From the NCBI GenBank assembly GCA_016927595.1, contig JAFGMI010000024.1, positions 115,838 to 179,837 on the forward strand: DNA of 64,000 nt, read 5' to 3'. Of this stretch, positions 35,458 to 47,214 are shown one piece after another. Position 1 is the first letter of the stretch. Every line of letters begins with the position of its first letter. The notes beneath the pieces were generated by a model. It ran no database searches, was not told the origin of the DNA, and worked only from the letters and a program-made list of their open reading frames with translations. This stretch comes from Melioribacteraceae bacterium (GTDB lineage: Bacteria; Bacteroidota; Ignavibacteria; Ignavibacteriales; Melioribacteraceae). Made by a program: the position numbers and the translations under genes.

Positions 35458-36765
35458 ATGTCACAATTAAAGAAAAAACTTTTAGAAAAAATCGAAGGCT
35501 GGCGTCCGAGAACAACCAGACTTGTTAAAGAATTTGGTGACGTAAAAATCAGCGACGTTACAATTGCTCAGGCAATAGGCGGTATGCGTGGTGTAAAATG
35601 TTTAACAACCGATATTTCGTATCTTGACCCCTACGAAGGTATCAGGTTCCGCGGCTATACAATTCCCGAAACGCTGGAGAAATTACCAAAAGTTCCGGGA
35701 TGTGAGATGCCTTACGTGGAAGGTTTCTTTTATCTACTATTAACAGGTGATATGCCGACTGAGCAGGAGGTTTTCGAAGTAGCAGAAGAATTCAACAAAA
35801 GGAAAAAAGTTCCTCAGTATGTATTCGATATGTTAAGAGCTCTCCCTGCTGATGCACACCCGATGTCCATGTTCTCAGCTGCAATTGTCTCCATGCAGAA
35901 AGAAAGTGTGTTTGTTAAGAAGTATGAAGAAGGTATCAGCAAGATGGATTACTGGGACCCCGCTTATGAAGATGCGCTAAACCTGCTGGCTAAACTTCCG
36001 GAAATAGCTGCCTTTATTTACAGATTGAAATATAAGAACGGTGATATTATCGGTCCTGATCCCAGTCTTGATATGGGCGGTAATTTTGCTCATATGATGG
36101 GCATCGATAAACCATATGATGATTTATCCAGACTTTATTTCATACTTCACAGTGATCATGAAAGCGGCAATGTTAGTGCACATACCGGACATCTTGTTGC
36201 AAGCGCTTTATCAGATATGTACTATTCAATTTCAGCTATGATTAATGGTTTGGCTGGTCCGTTACATGGCTTGGCAAACCAGGAAGTATTGAGATGGATT
36301 CAGGGCGTGTATGATAAAATGGGAGGTAAAATACCAACGGAAGAAGAGATGAAGCAGTTTGTCTGGGATACTCTGAACTCGGGACAGGTAATCCCTGGTT
36401 TCGGTCATGCAGTATTGCGTAAGACCGATCCGCGATACACTGCTCAGCGGGAGTTCTGTTTAAAGCATCTTCCGGACGATCCTCTCTTTAAATATGTTGA
36501 CCTCCTTTACAAAGTTACTCCTCCGGTACTTCAGGAACAGGGGAAGGCTAAAAATCCCTGGCCAAACGTTGATGCACAATCAGGTGTTATACAATGGTAC
36601 TATGGTCTGAAAGAGTATGAATATTACACTGTACTTTTCGGAATAGGACGTGCCCTGGGTGTATGTGCTAATATTATCTGGGACAGAGCACTAGGTTATG
36701 CAATCGAAAGACCAAAATCTTTAACCACAGCAATGCTTGAAGAAATTGCAGGCATCAATAAGTAA
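35458..36765 (+). CDS. gltA: Citrate synthase, eukaryotic-type (Si)
   Basis: The enzyme condenses oxaloacetate and acetyl-CoA. The 435 residues lack the N-terminal zinc-like domain of the hexameric Gram-negative enzyme and instead resemble the mitochondrial dimeric form. Catalytic residues are visible: histidine in NGLAGPLHGLANQEVL, histidine in VIPGFGHAVLRKTDPR, and aspartate in NVDAQSGV. The HSDHESGNVSAHTGHLVASA block is diagnostic. A GGTGGAG ribosome site precedes the ATG and a strong terminator follows, so it is a single-gene unit or the end of the hpn transcript. Confidence 0.95.
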   Translation: MSQLKKKLLEKIEGWRPRTTRLVKEFGDVKISDVTIAQAIGGMRGVKCLTTDISYLDPYEGIRFRGYTIPETLEKLPKVPGCEMPYVEGFFYLLLTGDMPTEQEVFEVAEEFNKRKKVPQYVFDMLRALPADAHPMSMFSAAIVSMQKESVFVKKYEEGISKMDYWDPAYEDALNLLAKLPEIAAFIYRLKYKNGDIIGPDPSLDMGGNFAHMMGIDKPYDDLSRLYFILHSDHESGNVSAHTGHLVASALSDMYYSISAMINGLAGPLHGLANQEVLRWIQGVYDKMGGKIPTEEEMKQFVWDTLNSGQVIPGFGHAVLRKTDPRYTAQREFCLKHLPDDPLFKYVDLLYKVTPPVLQEQGKAKNPWPNVDAQSGVIQWYYGLKEYEYYTVLFGIGRALGVCANIIWDRALGYAIERPKSLTTAMLEEIAGINK

Positions 36766-36777
36766 TTACTACTCCGG

Positions 36778-36808
36778 GTGCACACTTAAATAGTGTGCAC
36801 TCTTTTTT
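36778..36808 (+). terminator. Rho-independent terminator after citrate synthase
   Basis: A perfect 9-bp stem GTGCACACT/AGTGTGCAC (36778-36786 with 36792-36800) with loop TAAAT is followed by TCTTTTTT. Confidence 0.92.
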
Positions 36809-36901
36809 CATTCCGACCCGTAATAAGTTATTATAAATAATTTTATTGAATAGTTATTTTAATATTTATAGTTTCATTTCTATAAACAAGTCAGGTGCAA
36901 T

Positions 36902-39900
36902 ATGCCTGAATTACAGGTATTAATCGAAAAAATATCGGCTGGCAGGGCTTCATTAGACGACAATTCCGCTTCGGACTTATTCAAAAATATTGCCGTTAAA
37001 ATCGAGGACTTTGTTGAAGAACAATCTGAAGCGCTTTCCAGAGAACGAAAAGAGCGGTGGATTATTTTACTGTCTCGTGTAAATTCATCCAGGTTTGCCC
37101 GGGAGATAGCGACTCACCTTGATTTCAATAAATTTTATTCTCTCGGAATATTTTTAATTGATAAAATTAAGAATGAGGACTGTTCAGATGAATTTTTAAA
37201 GGGTTTCATACATGAATATTTAGACTTATTCAGAGCACCTGAATTCCTTGAAAAAATTTATGACGATAACAGATGGGCGGAATTAATTTATGATCTGATA
37301 ACAGCTTCCGGTTATAATTTCAAGACACTATTCGATCAACGGGTAAGGGACTATTCTTCCAAGAATTTATTTAAAGTAATTAAGAATAATAATATCAAGG
37401 CTTATTCCTGGGATGAGACCAGAGATATAGTGCGGCACTACAGCAAAGCCCTCTCAGCTAGTTTAGAAGGGGAGGAAGAGAAAGAAATTCACTGTGCGTT
37501 TCTGCTTGAAAATTCTTTTGAAATGGCTTGTCTGGATCTGGCATGCTTGACTTCTGGTATAGTTAACGTTATGGTTCCTGCTAATTCCGTGCCGCAGCAT
37601 ATATCATACATTCTCAACCAAACAAAAGTGCCGTTATTGTTCGTTCACGACGAAAAGCAACTATCCAAATTAAAATCGATAAAGAATGATCTCAGATATT
37701 TAGAGAAGGTAATACTAGTAAACGGTATCAGCGCTGAAAAGTGGGTAACATCCTTCGAAAAATTTTTAAATACTAATTCTGGTTCAAGTACTGCCCTTCA
37801 AAAATTTATCCGCAATATTAATCCCGAATCCCTTGCAACAATAATGTACACATCAGGAACTACCGGTGAACCGAAAGGAATAATGTTTGCTCAAAAAAAT
37901 ATTGTTTATAAAAGGTTCTGCCGTGCAATGGCGATACCTCTTATTGGTGATCACGACAGATTCCTGAGCTACCTTCCGCTCTTCCATACTTTCGGACGGT
38001 ATCTTGAAATGACGGGATCAATATTCTGGGGCTGTGAATATATCTTTATGGAAGATCCGTCAGTAGAAACCATGCTGCTGAATATGCAAATGGTTAAGCC
38101 CACAATATTTATCAGTATACCTAAAAAGTGGGTGCAGCTTTATGAATATATTTGCAGTCAGGTTGATATTGAACTAAGTGATGTTAATGAAATCAGAGAA
38201 ACCGTAATGCAGGTTATCGGTGGTGAACTTAAGTGGGGTCTATCTGCCGCAGGATATCTTCCACCCGAAATTTTCATATTCTTCCAGAAAAACGGCGTTG
38301 AGTTAATGAGCGGATTCGGTATGACCGAGGCAACAGGTGGAATTACTATGACTCCACCTAATTCTTACAGGGAAAATTCCTTAGGCAAGGCTCTGCCCGG
38401 TATAAAAATTAAAACTGCTCAGGACGGTGAATTGCTTATAAAAGGAAATTATGTAATGATGAATTATTACGGGATGAAAAAAGAAGAGGTGTTCGATAAC
38501 GATGGATGGCTTCCTACAGGTGATATTATGCGTGAAGATAACGATGGATTTATAGAGATTATTGACCGGAAAAAAGAGATTTATAAAAACATTAAGGGAG
38601 AGACAATTGCACCGCAAAAGATCGAAAACTTTTTCAGAGAATTTGAAAATATTAAGCAGGTCTTTCTAGTCGGGGATCATCGTCCGTTCAACACATTATT
38701 AATTTTTCCGGATTATGAAATTGAAAATTCCCCACTTTTAAAAATGAGTGAACAAGAAAAACATGAATACTTCTCATCCCTGGTTGTGACTGTAAACAAC
38801 TTTCTCGCACCGTTCGAAAGGATAGTAGATTTCAGAATCATCCCCAGAGCGATTAGTGATGAACAAGGAGAACTTACACCCAAGGGAACATTTAAAAGAA
38901 GGGTGATTGAGAAAAACTTTAATGATATAATCGAACCGATGTACCGCAGGAATTATACTGAGTTGGTTAATAACGGTATAACAGTGAGGATTCCCAACTG
39001 GTTTTTGCGGGAAAAAGGCTGCCTCAGTCACGATATAAGTTTTACAAAGCATAAATTAATTATAAATAAATTTAATGAGTCACTTGAAGTGAAATCAACA
39101 GATGAAAACAGAATTCAGATCGGTGACTATATATACAAACATGATTCAAGAAAAATAGATTTTCAAAGTATTCTCATCAACCCTAAACTCTGGCTTGGTA
39201 ACAACACGTTATATCAATTCGCAGGCAGCTCGTTAATACAGTGGCAGAAATATATCCCAAAAGATCCTGAACTTAAATTTGATTCGATAGCCATTAAATA
39301 CCGGGGCGAATTCCCCGAAAAATACTTCTGCGAGATTTTGGAATCCGGTGAACTTTCTACATATGCTATGCATCTTGCGACACTAGCAATCAGATGCGGT
39401 ACGTCCCATGAACTGGGTATTCAGTACATACGCTCCTGTATCGGAAGCGATGACCAGGCATTGAATGATTACGCAATTGAATTGTTGATGAGACCCCGCT
39501 ATGGCGATTCGATTATAATACGAAGAAAAATGCTTGAAACTGGGCTTCTTAACCTGGAAGCGGAATTTTTTATAAATCTTATTAACAAGTACGTTCACTC
39601 TGATTATGATGTGCTGAATGATCATTTGATTCATTCGATTGTTTCCTCCAGCCGGAAGCCGGATAAACTGGATTACCTGATTAATCTCATAAGAGACCAC
39701 GTCCGTATTTACGGAGAGAAAGAAATCGGCTCAACTTCAATTCCGCAATTATTTCATTTATTAAGCAGATACGGAATTAAACACCCTAGCACTTACGATA
39801 GAATACGGCAGGTCTTTGTTGAGTATCAATTGAAACATGATATGCCGGTTGTATCGGAACTTGCCAAAGAGGCTCGAATAATACTCAGGAACGGTTTCAG

Positions 39901-41674
39901 GTTGTGGCTGGGTGAGAATCAGCTGGTTGCTGTTGACATGGAAACAAGCGAGGAGTACGGTTGGGAAGATGTAATTATTTTTGAAGAGGGAATAGATGAT
40001 GAAACCTCGACTAAGATTAAAGCATGTTTAATGCATACCGCAGCATTAAGAGAAGCGATATTCCTGATTTCAAAAGGTAAGATAGTACAACTCGCAAACT
40101 TACTGCCTGGTGGTATATGGATAAGTTTGCAACGAGAATATCCGAACAAAATTGTGTTCAGAGTTTCTGTCCAAACAAGATTTCAGGGCTCATTCGAACT
40201 TTTGTTTACATTGAATCACGGACGTAACAGGGCAGATGTGCTTCATGAAATTAATCTTCACATACTTGCCGGTTCACAAAAGTATATGGAGGGACTTGTC
40301 GAGGATTTCGGCGGTTACTGGGAGGAATTCGATTTATGGACTAGCAAATACATTCCCGGAGAATCAGTTGGGAAATTCATATCGCGCGAGATTAAAAAGA
40401 AAGATGAAACTTCAAAGGAAAGACTATACTTTATCTGGCCCTACTTTGTCTGGAATGCCGCCGCTGCATATTTTAATTTCTGGAGACTTACGGGTTATAA
40501 ATACGTACTGTCAGATCCAGGCACAGATAATTTTATAATTCCTGTGCATGATTATCAGACCGGGACAAAAGTAATTTCATTGTCGAAGAAATATGAGTAC
40601 ACTTCGCTGATTGATCTGTTTTTTAATTTTAATAATGGATTTATTGAATCAGCGGAATCGAAATTTCCGTTTCTTAAGCGCAATAAAATATGGAGCTTTG
40701 TGTTTGCCGGAATAATTAACTCCGAAGGTGAACGGAGCGGATTAAAAATACTCAGAGATTTCAAACATGAGCTAATACGAAAAAGCGATATTAAATATCA
40801 TAAACAAATTGAAGAACAGCTTATCGAATTCATATTTAAAGTTGAAAAAGGTGAATTTATACCTAAGCAATTATACTTTGCAATCAAAAGGTTTAAGAGA
40901 TGGTTTAAAATTAATCCTGATGCCGATTCAGCGGCTCAGGCACAAATGTTAAATGAATTATACGATACATACAGGCTGAACGAACTGAGAAACTCGCATC
41001 CTGAAGTAAGAGTTAAACTCTATTCCGAAACTGTCTTTCGTAATTCTGCTTTAGAGTTCAGGAATATTCTTGGAAGCATAATTGAAAAATATCGCGATGA
41101 AAAATCACTGGGTTTCGAAGAGTTATTAAAAGTTTCTAATTCACCAGCAAAGTATAATATTTCAGAAACCGATAAATTTTTTATAACGAGGCTTATGTAT
41201 CCTCATCTAAAGCCTTCAGTCTCTGCAGAGCTTGTGGAATATAAAGTTGATGGTAAAGCATCATCGAATCTGGTAGTTCAGTACGACGATAACGAAGGGA
41301 CAGTCATTTATATCAGGAAACCGGTTTCACCAAGAGAAATATCCAGACTCCACCAGATTTTTATTGAGTCTAATTTACTAGTAACATTCAAACCGGAGCA
41401 CGATTATCTGCTTGCAGTTTCCGACCGGGGGTATATTATCGGCGGACTCTTTTACACCTTGAATTCGGATGAAGCGGCACACATGGAAAAAATTGTAGTA
41501 TCAGGCAGATATAGGAGAAAGGGGATCAGCGATAAGATAATGACAGAATTTTTTGAGAGAATGAAGAACGAAGGAATAAAATATGTAACAACAGGATTTT
41601 TCAGACCGGAATACTTTTATAAATTCGATTTTAAGGTTGAAAAAAAATATTCGGGACTTGTTAAATCACTTTAA
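36902..41674 (+). CDS. Giant adenylate-forming (acyl-CoA ligase-like) protein with C-terminal GNAT domain
   Basis: The protein has 1590 residues. Residues 1-130 are helical and unassigned. About 130-690 form an ANL adenylation domain with the P-loop YTSGTTGEPKG (316-326), SGFGMTEATGG, and DGWLPTGDI with IDRKKEIYKN (about 535-565). Residues about 700-1465 match no family I recognise; the first part looks like helical repeats, and 1140-1215 contains LWTSKYIPGESVGKFI and SDPGTDNFIIP. The last ~120 residues resemble a GNAT acetyltransferase (MEKIVVSGRYRRKGISDKIM). It stands alone between two intergenic gaps. It probably activates a fatty or other carboxylic acid; the acceptor is unknown. Confidence 0.82.
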   Translation: MPELQVLIEKISAGRASLDDNSASDLFKNIAVKIEDFVEEQSEALSRERKERWIILLSRVNSSRFAREIATHLDFNKFYSLGIFLIDKIKNEDCSDEFLKGFIHEYLDLFRAPEFLEKIYDDNRWAELIYDLITASGYNFKTLFDQRVRDYSSKNLFKVIKNNNIKAYSWDETRDIVRHYSKALSASLEGEEEKEIHCAFLLENSFEMACLDLACLTSGIVNVMVPANSVPQHISYILNQTKVPLLFVHDEKQLSKLKSIKNDLRYLEKVILVNGISAEKWVTSFEKFLNTNSGSSTALQKFIRNINPESLATIMYTSGTTGEPKGIMFAQKNIVYKRFCRAMAIPLIGDHDRFLSYLPLFHTFGRYLEMTGSIFWGCEYIFMEDPSVETMLLNMQMVKPTIFISIPKKWVQLYEYICSQVDIELSDVNEIRETVMQVIGGELKWGLSAAGYLPPEIFIFFQKNGVELMSGFGMTEATGGITMTPPNSYRENSLGKALPGIKIKTAQDGELLIKGNYVMMNYYGMKKEEVFDNDGWLPTGDIMREDNDGFIEIIDRKKEIYKNIKGETIAPQKIENFFREFENIKQVFLVGDHRPFNTLLIFPDYEIENSPLLKMSEQEKHEYFSSLVVTVNNFLAPFERIVDFRIIPRAISDEQGELTPKGTFKRRVIEKNFNDIIEPMYRRNYTELVNNGITVRIPNWFLREKGCLSHDISFTKHKLIINKFNESLEVKSTDENRIQIGDYIYKHDSRKIDFQSILINPKLWLGNNTLYQFAGSSLIQWQKYIPKDPELKFDSIAIKYRGEFPEKYFCEILESGELSTYAMHLATLAIRCGTSHELGIQYIRSCIGSDDQALNDYAIELLMRPRYGDSIIIRRKMLETGLLNLEAEFFINLINKYVHSDYDVLNDHLIHSIVSSSRKPDKLDYLINLIRDHVRIYGEKEIGSTSIPQLFHLLSRYGIKHPSTYDRIRQVFVEYQLKHDMPVVSELAKEARIILRNGFRLWLGENQLVAVDMETSEEYGWEDVIIFEEGIDDETSTKIKACLMHTAALREAIFLISKGKIVQLANLLPGGIWISLQREYPNKIVFRVSVQTRFQGSFELLFTLNHGRNRADVLHEINLHILAGSQKYMEGLVEDFGGYWEEFDLWTSKYIPGESVGKFISREIKKKDETSKERLYFIWPYFVWNAAAAYFNFWRLTGYKYVLSDPGTDNFIIPVHDYQTGTKVISLSKKYEYTSLIDLFFNFNNGFIESAESKFPFLKRNKIWSFVFAGIINSEGERSGLKILRDFKHELIRKSDIKYHKQIEEQLIEFIFKVEKGEFIPKQLYFAIKRFKRWFKINPDADSAAQAQMLNELYDTYRLNELRNSHPEVRVKLYSETVFRNSALEFRNILGSIIEKYRDEKSLGFEELLKVSNSPAKYNISETDKFFITRLMYPHLKPSVSAELVEYKVDGKASSNLVVQYDDNEGTVIYIRKPVSPREISRLHQIFIESNLLVTFKPEHDYLLAVSDRGYIIGGLFYTLNSDEAAHMEKIVVSGRYRRKGISDKIMTEFFERMKNEGIKYVTTGFFRPEYFYKFDFKVEKKYSGLVKSL

Positions 41675-41765
41675 TAATTAATCATTTCAGAAGAATCGAA
41701 ACTTTTTTCCTGTTTTTTTGAGATTCTTTTAAAACCCGGCTAGAGTTCTAAAAAAAAATTAGTAA

Positions 41766-43432
<1,667 letters not shown>

Positions 43433-43433
<1 letters not shown>

Positions 43434-44935
43434 TGAGAATCGTTATAATTTTCATCTTAATTTTTATTAATACCGTTTCTTTCAGTTCCGGTCTGAAAAA
43501 ATTAGTACAAGAAGGACTTGAAGCTTCCTACCAATTTCAGTTTGAAAAAGCCGACTCAATTTACAATTTAATAATAACTGATTACCCTGAAAATCCGGAA
43601 GGATACTTATATATTTCTCAGAATTACCTGTGGTTTTTTCTCGGTACCCGTGATGATGGGAATTTAAGAGCATTTGAAGAGTACACTAACCTGAGTATGG
43701 ACAAAATATATAACTTGATTGAAAGTAACGGTGAGTCGGTTTATTTATTAAACATGTTGGCTAAGGTTTACCTTCAGAAAGCGCTTGTTGCAGCCACAGA
43801 TGAATCTGTTTTTGATGCCTTCTGGTCAACGAAAACTGCCTACGGGTATTATGAAGAAATTCTTAATTATGATTCAACTTACGCAAGTGCATACCTCGGA
43901 ATAGGGCTTCTTGAATATGCTTTGAGTTATGTGCCTGCAATGTTTAAATGGGCAGTAGACATCACGGGGCTGGGTCGTGATAAGAAGCAGGGATTTGAAT
44001 ACGTATGCAGAGCAGCTGATCTTTCGAATGAAAATATCCTGAAAACCGAGGCTGAATTTCATAAAGCGAAACTTTTAACCGAGTACATTGGAGATCATAA
44101 GGCATCTGCACTAATACTTGAAAATCTATTAAAAAGGTATCCTAAGAATTTGATATTCAAGTACCAGCTTGCAATAGCATACTTGGAGGATAAGATGCTG
44201 GATAAGGCGGAGACGCTTCTTCAATCCGTTATTGCAAATACCGATAAGAATTTTATACAGACAGTGTCATTCTCTGATTTTTTATTAGGGGAAATTAGCT
44301 TTTTAAAGAACGACTTCGGCCAAAGTATCGTTTATTATGAGCAATTTCTGGATAGTTCAAGAGGTTTTGAATTTTCAGGTATTGCTTATTTTAATATAGG
44401 AATATCTCATCTATTTCAGGGAAAAAGAGACGAGGGGATTAAAAAGCTTCTGCTTGCGGCGAGCGGTAATACTGAAATTTCTGATGATGCTTATGCAGCC
44501 AGAAGAAGTACAAAAATAATTAATAGTCCTGTAATTGATATGGAGCTCAAAATCATTAAAGCGAGAAATTATCTCTCGGCATCCGAGTATAATTCAACGG
44601 TTGAGGAATTGAATAATTTTGTCAACGAGGAAATGGACGATGAATTGAAGATTGAATCATTATTGTTATTGAGTGAAGCAAAAATTCGACTAGAAAATTA
44701 CATGGGAGCAAAGGAGTATCTTTCAAAAATTAATATTGAATTAATTGAAGAGGAGATGTGGCTTATACCTTTGTATTATTTATTTGACTCGCAAATTGAA
44801 TACGCACTCGGTAACAGATCTGCAGCAATTAAATTGCTTGAGATTGCGTTCGAAAATAATAATTATGACTTTCAGGAAAAAATATATAGAAGATTAAATT
44901 ATCATTCCTTAAAAATGACTGGAAACTTTCGATAA
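43433..44935 (+). CDS. Tetratricopeptide-repeat protein, exported
   Basis: A signal peptide (about residues 1-20, ending near SFSSG) is followed by about 480 mostly helical residues with repeated TPR-like pairs (for example FEKADSIYNLIITDYPENPE and KDFGQSIVYYEQFL-type segments). ATG at 43433 overlaps the pyrG TGA (TGATG); a GTG one codon earlier is also possible. Probably periplasmic or envelope-associated, a scaffold for protein contacts. No specific function can be assigned. Confidence 0.8.
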
Positions 44936-44963
44936 TAGTAAGAAGATTTTTAGGATTTTTTCA

Positions 44964-45003
44964 AGATTTTTAGCTGGATTTAAGAAAAATCTCTTATTTT
45001 TTG
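44964..45003 (+). terminator. Weak terminator-like hairpin after the TPR gene
   Basis: AGATTTTT (44964-44971) can pair with AAAAATCT (44985-44992) around a 13-base loop, followed by a T-rich stretch. The stem is AT-rich and the loop long, so this is only a candidate in the 122-base gap before purN. Confidence 0.3.
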
Positions 45004-45057
45004 TTCATATTGTATATATTTTAAAATTAGATTTATATAGATGTATTTAATTAAAAT

Positions 45058-45675
45058 ATGATAAATCTTGCTGTTTTTGCATCTGGGAAAGGATCCAATT
45101 TAAATTCCATTCTGCAGAAATCTTTTTCTGGGAATTTGAACGCCAAAGTTGAAATTGTGATAAGTAACAGAACACAATGCGGTGCATTCGAACTTGCAGA
45201 TAGATACGGCATAAAAAAAATAACCGTATCAGATTCTGAAAAGGAAGGCGCAATATCATACTCGGAGCTTGAAGTGCTTTTTACTGAAAGGGAAATAGAT
45301 TTGATTGTACTTGCGGGATACCTTAAAAAGCTACCTGAATCATTGGTGAATAATTTTAAGAATAAAGTCATCAATATTCATCCTGCGCTGCTCCCGTCGT
45401 TCGGCGGAAAAGGAATGTACGGTATGAATGTTCATACCGCTGTTTTCAGTAAATCATGTCAGGTTTCCGGTGCTACAGTACATTTTGTAGATAATATATA
45501 CGATAACGGAAAAATTATTGCTCAAAGATGCGTTGATATTTCTGATGCTGAATCACCAGAGGAAATTGCTCAGAGGGTATTGGAAGTAGAGCATGAATTA
45601 CTGCCCTATGTGATTCAAAAGTTCTCTGACAACAAAGTAATTATTGGCTCGGACAGAGTACGGGTTTTAAACTAA
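45058..45675 (+). CDS. purN: PurN, phosphoribosylglycinamide formyltransferase
   Basis: PurN formylates GAR using 10-formyl-THF in de novo purine synthesis. Motifs: LAVFASGKGSNLNSIL (phosphate-binding), VISNRTQCGAFELA, LIVLAGYLKKLPESLV, the catalytic NIHPALLPSFGGKGMYG with N and H, and GATVHFVDNIYDNGKIIAQ with D. At 205 residues it is full length. It precedes purH by 13 bases, so two successive folate-dependent purine enzymes are adjacent. Confidence 0.95.
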   Translation: MINLAVFASGKGSNLNSILQKSFSGNLNAKVEIVISNRTQCGAFELADRYGIKKITVSDSEKEGAISYSELEVLFTEREIDLIVLAGYLKKLPESLVNNFKNKVINIHPALLPSFGGKGMYGMNVHTAVFSKSCQVSGATVHFVDNIYDNGKIIAQRCVDISDAESPEEIAQRVLEVEHELLPYVIQKFSDNKVIIGSDRVRVLN

Positions 45676-45688
45676 TACGGAGTTTGGC

Positions 45689-47206
45689 TTGAGTAAATAT
45701 GCACTAATAAGTGTTTCCGATAAGGAAGGGATTGTAGAATTTGCGGCTGCATTATCCGGACTTGGCTATGAGATACTAGCTACAGGTAACACAGGGAAAG
45801 TAATTAAAGAGAACGGGATTAAATGTCTGGATGTTTCGGAATATACTTCTTTTCCCGAAGTCTTTTCCGGCAGGGTAAAAACCTTGCAGCCTTCGATTTT
45901 CGGTGGAATACTTATGCGGAGAGATAATGAAAATGACATACGTGAAGCTGAAAAGAATAAAATACTGCCAATCGATATTGTATGCGTAAATCTGTACCCT
46001 TTCCCGAAAGTAGTAAATGATCCCGATAAAAATTTACAGACAAAAATCGAAAATATTGATATCGGGGGCCCGAGTTTAATAAGGGCGGCTGCAAAAAATT
46101 ATAAGTATGTATCGGTAATTACGAATCCTAAACAGTATAAATTATTCATAGAAGAGTTATCCTCAGGTACAGTATCTATTGAAACAAGACAGGCACTTGC
46201 AGCTGAGGCTTTTTCGCATACAGCATTTTATGATGCAATTATTGCAAACTTTTTTGAGAAAGAATTTAGTCAGCAGAAGACAGCAGTCAGATTAAATTAT
46301 GATATCCGGACTTCTCTACGTTATGGCGAAAATCCGCATCAGAAAGCCTACATTAGCGGTAGCTTCTACGATTACTTTGATGCTCTGCATGGAAAGGAGA
46401 TGTCTTATAATAATATTATAGACCTTGTAGCTGCTGTAGATTTACTAAACGATCTCGATCACAATTCCTGCGCGATAATTAAACACACCAATCCTTGTGG
46501 TGCAGCAACATCAGATAATCTTCTGAGAGCCTACGAAAATGCACTATCGTGCGACCCTGTATCTGCCTTCGGCGGTATAGTTGCATTGAACGGAAAAGTT
46601 GATATTCCGCTGGCAGAAAAACTTAATGAAATATTCCTCGAAATAATTTATGCAGAAGATTATGATGATGCCGCACTCGAAATACTAAAAAAGAAAAAGA
46701 ACAGAAGACTGATAAAGAAAAAAAAGAATCTTCCGGCTGATGAGCTGCAGGTAAAAAACATCCCCGGCGGACTTGCCCTGCAGGAAAGAGATAATTCGTT
46801 TCTTAAAGAGGAAAATCTTAAATTAGTTACAAACAGAGAAATTAAACTTGAGGAACTTGCAGATTTAAAGTTTGCATGGGTTGTTTGCAAGCACACTAAG
46901 AGCAATGCGATTGTTTATGTCAAAAATTTAAAAGCTATTGGTGTAGGCGCCGGACAGATGTCGCGTATCGATTCAGCAAAAATAGCTGCTTCTAAGGCGG
47001 CTGAGCACGGGCACGATTTAAATGGTGCTGTTGCAGCTTCCGATGCATTTTTCCCCTTCGCAGACGGCTTGATAGAAATTGCCAGCAAAGGTATAACTTC
47101 GGTTATACAGCCCGGAGGTTCAGTCCGTGATGATGAGGTGATCGAAGCCGCAAATGAAAGAAATATTGCAATGGTTTTCACAGGTATCAGGAATTTTAAA
47201 CATTAA
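45689..47206 (+). CDS. purH: PurH, AICAR transformylase/IMP cyclohydrolase
   Basis: This bifunctional enzyme catalyses the last two steps to IMP. The N-terminal cyclohydrolase (MGS-like) domain has ALISVSDKEGIVEFA, ILATGNTGKVI and VFSGRVKTLQPSIFGG; the transformylase domain has LRYGENPHQKAY, CAIIKHTNPCGAA and the late KYTKSNAIVY-like VVCKHTKSNAIVYVKN with GAGQMSRIDS. The start is TTG. A lysine-rich stretch near residues 330-350 (KKKKNRRLIKKKKN) lies in A-rich DNA. It is followed 8 bases later by mreB. Confidence 0.95.
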   Translation: MSKYALISVSDKEGIVEFAAALSGLGYEILATGNTGKVIKENGIKCLDVSEYTSFPEVFSGRVKTLQPSIFGGILMRRDNENDIREAEKNKILPIDIVCVNLYPFPKVVNDPDKNLQTKIENIDIGGPSLIRAAAKNYKYVSVITNPKQYKLFIEELSSGTVSIETRQALAAEAFSHTAFYDAIIANFFEKEFSQQKTAVRLNYDIRTSLRYGENPHQKAYISGSFYDYFDALHGKEMSYNNIIDLVAAVDLLNDLDHNSCAIIKHTNPCGAATSDNLLRAYENALSCDPVSAFGGIVALNGKVDIPLAEKLNEIFLEIIYAEDYDDAALEILKKKKNRRLIKKKKNLPADELQVKNIPGGLALQERDNSFLKEENLKLVTNREIKLEELADLKFAWVVCKHTKSNAIVYVKNLKAIGVGAGQMSRIDSAKIAASKAAEHGHDLNGAVAASDAFFPFADGLIEIASKGITSVIQPGGSVRDDEVIEAANERNIAMVFTGIRNFKH

Positions 47207-47214
47207 GAGGATTC

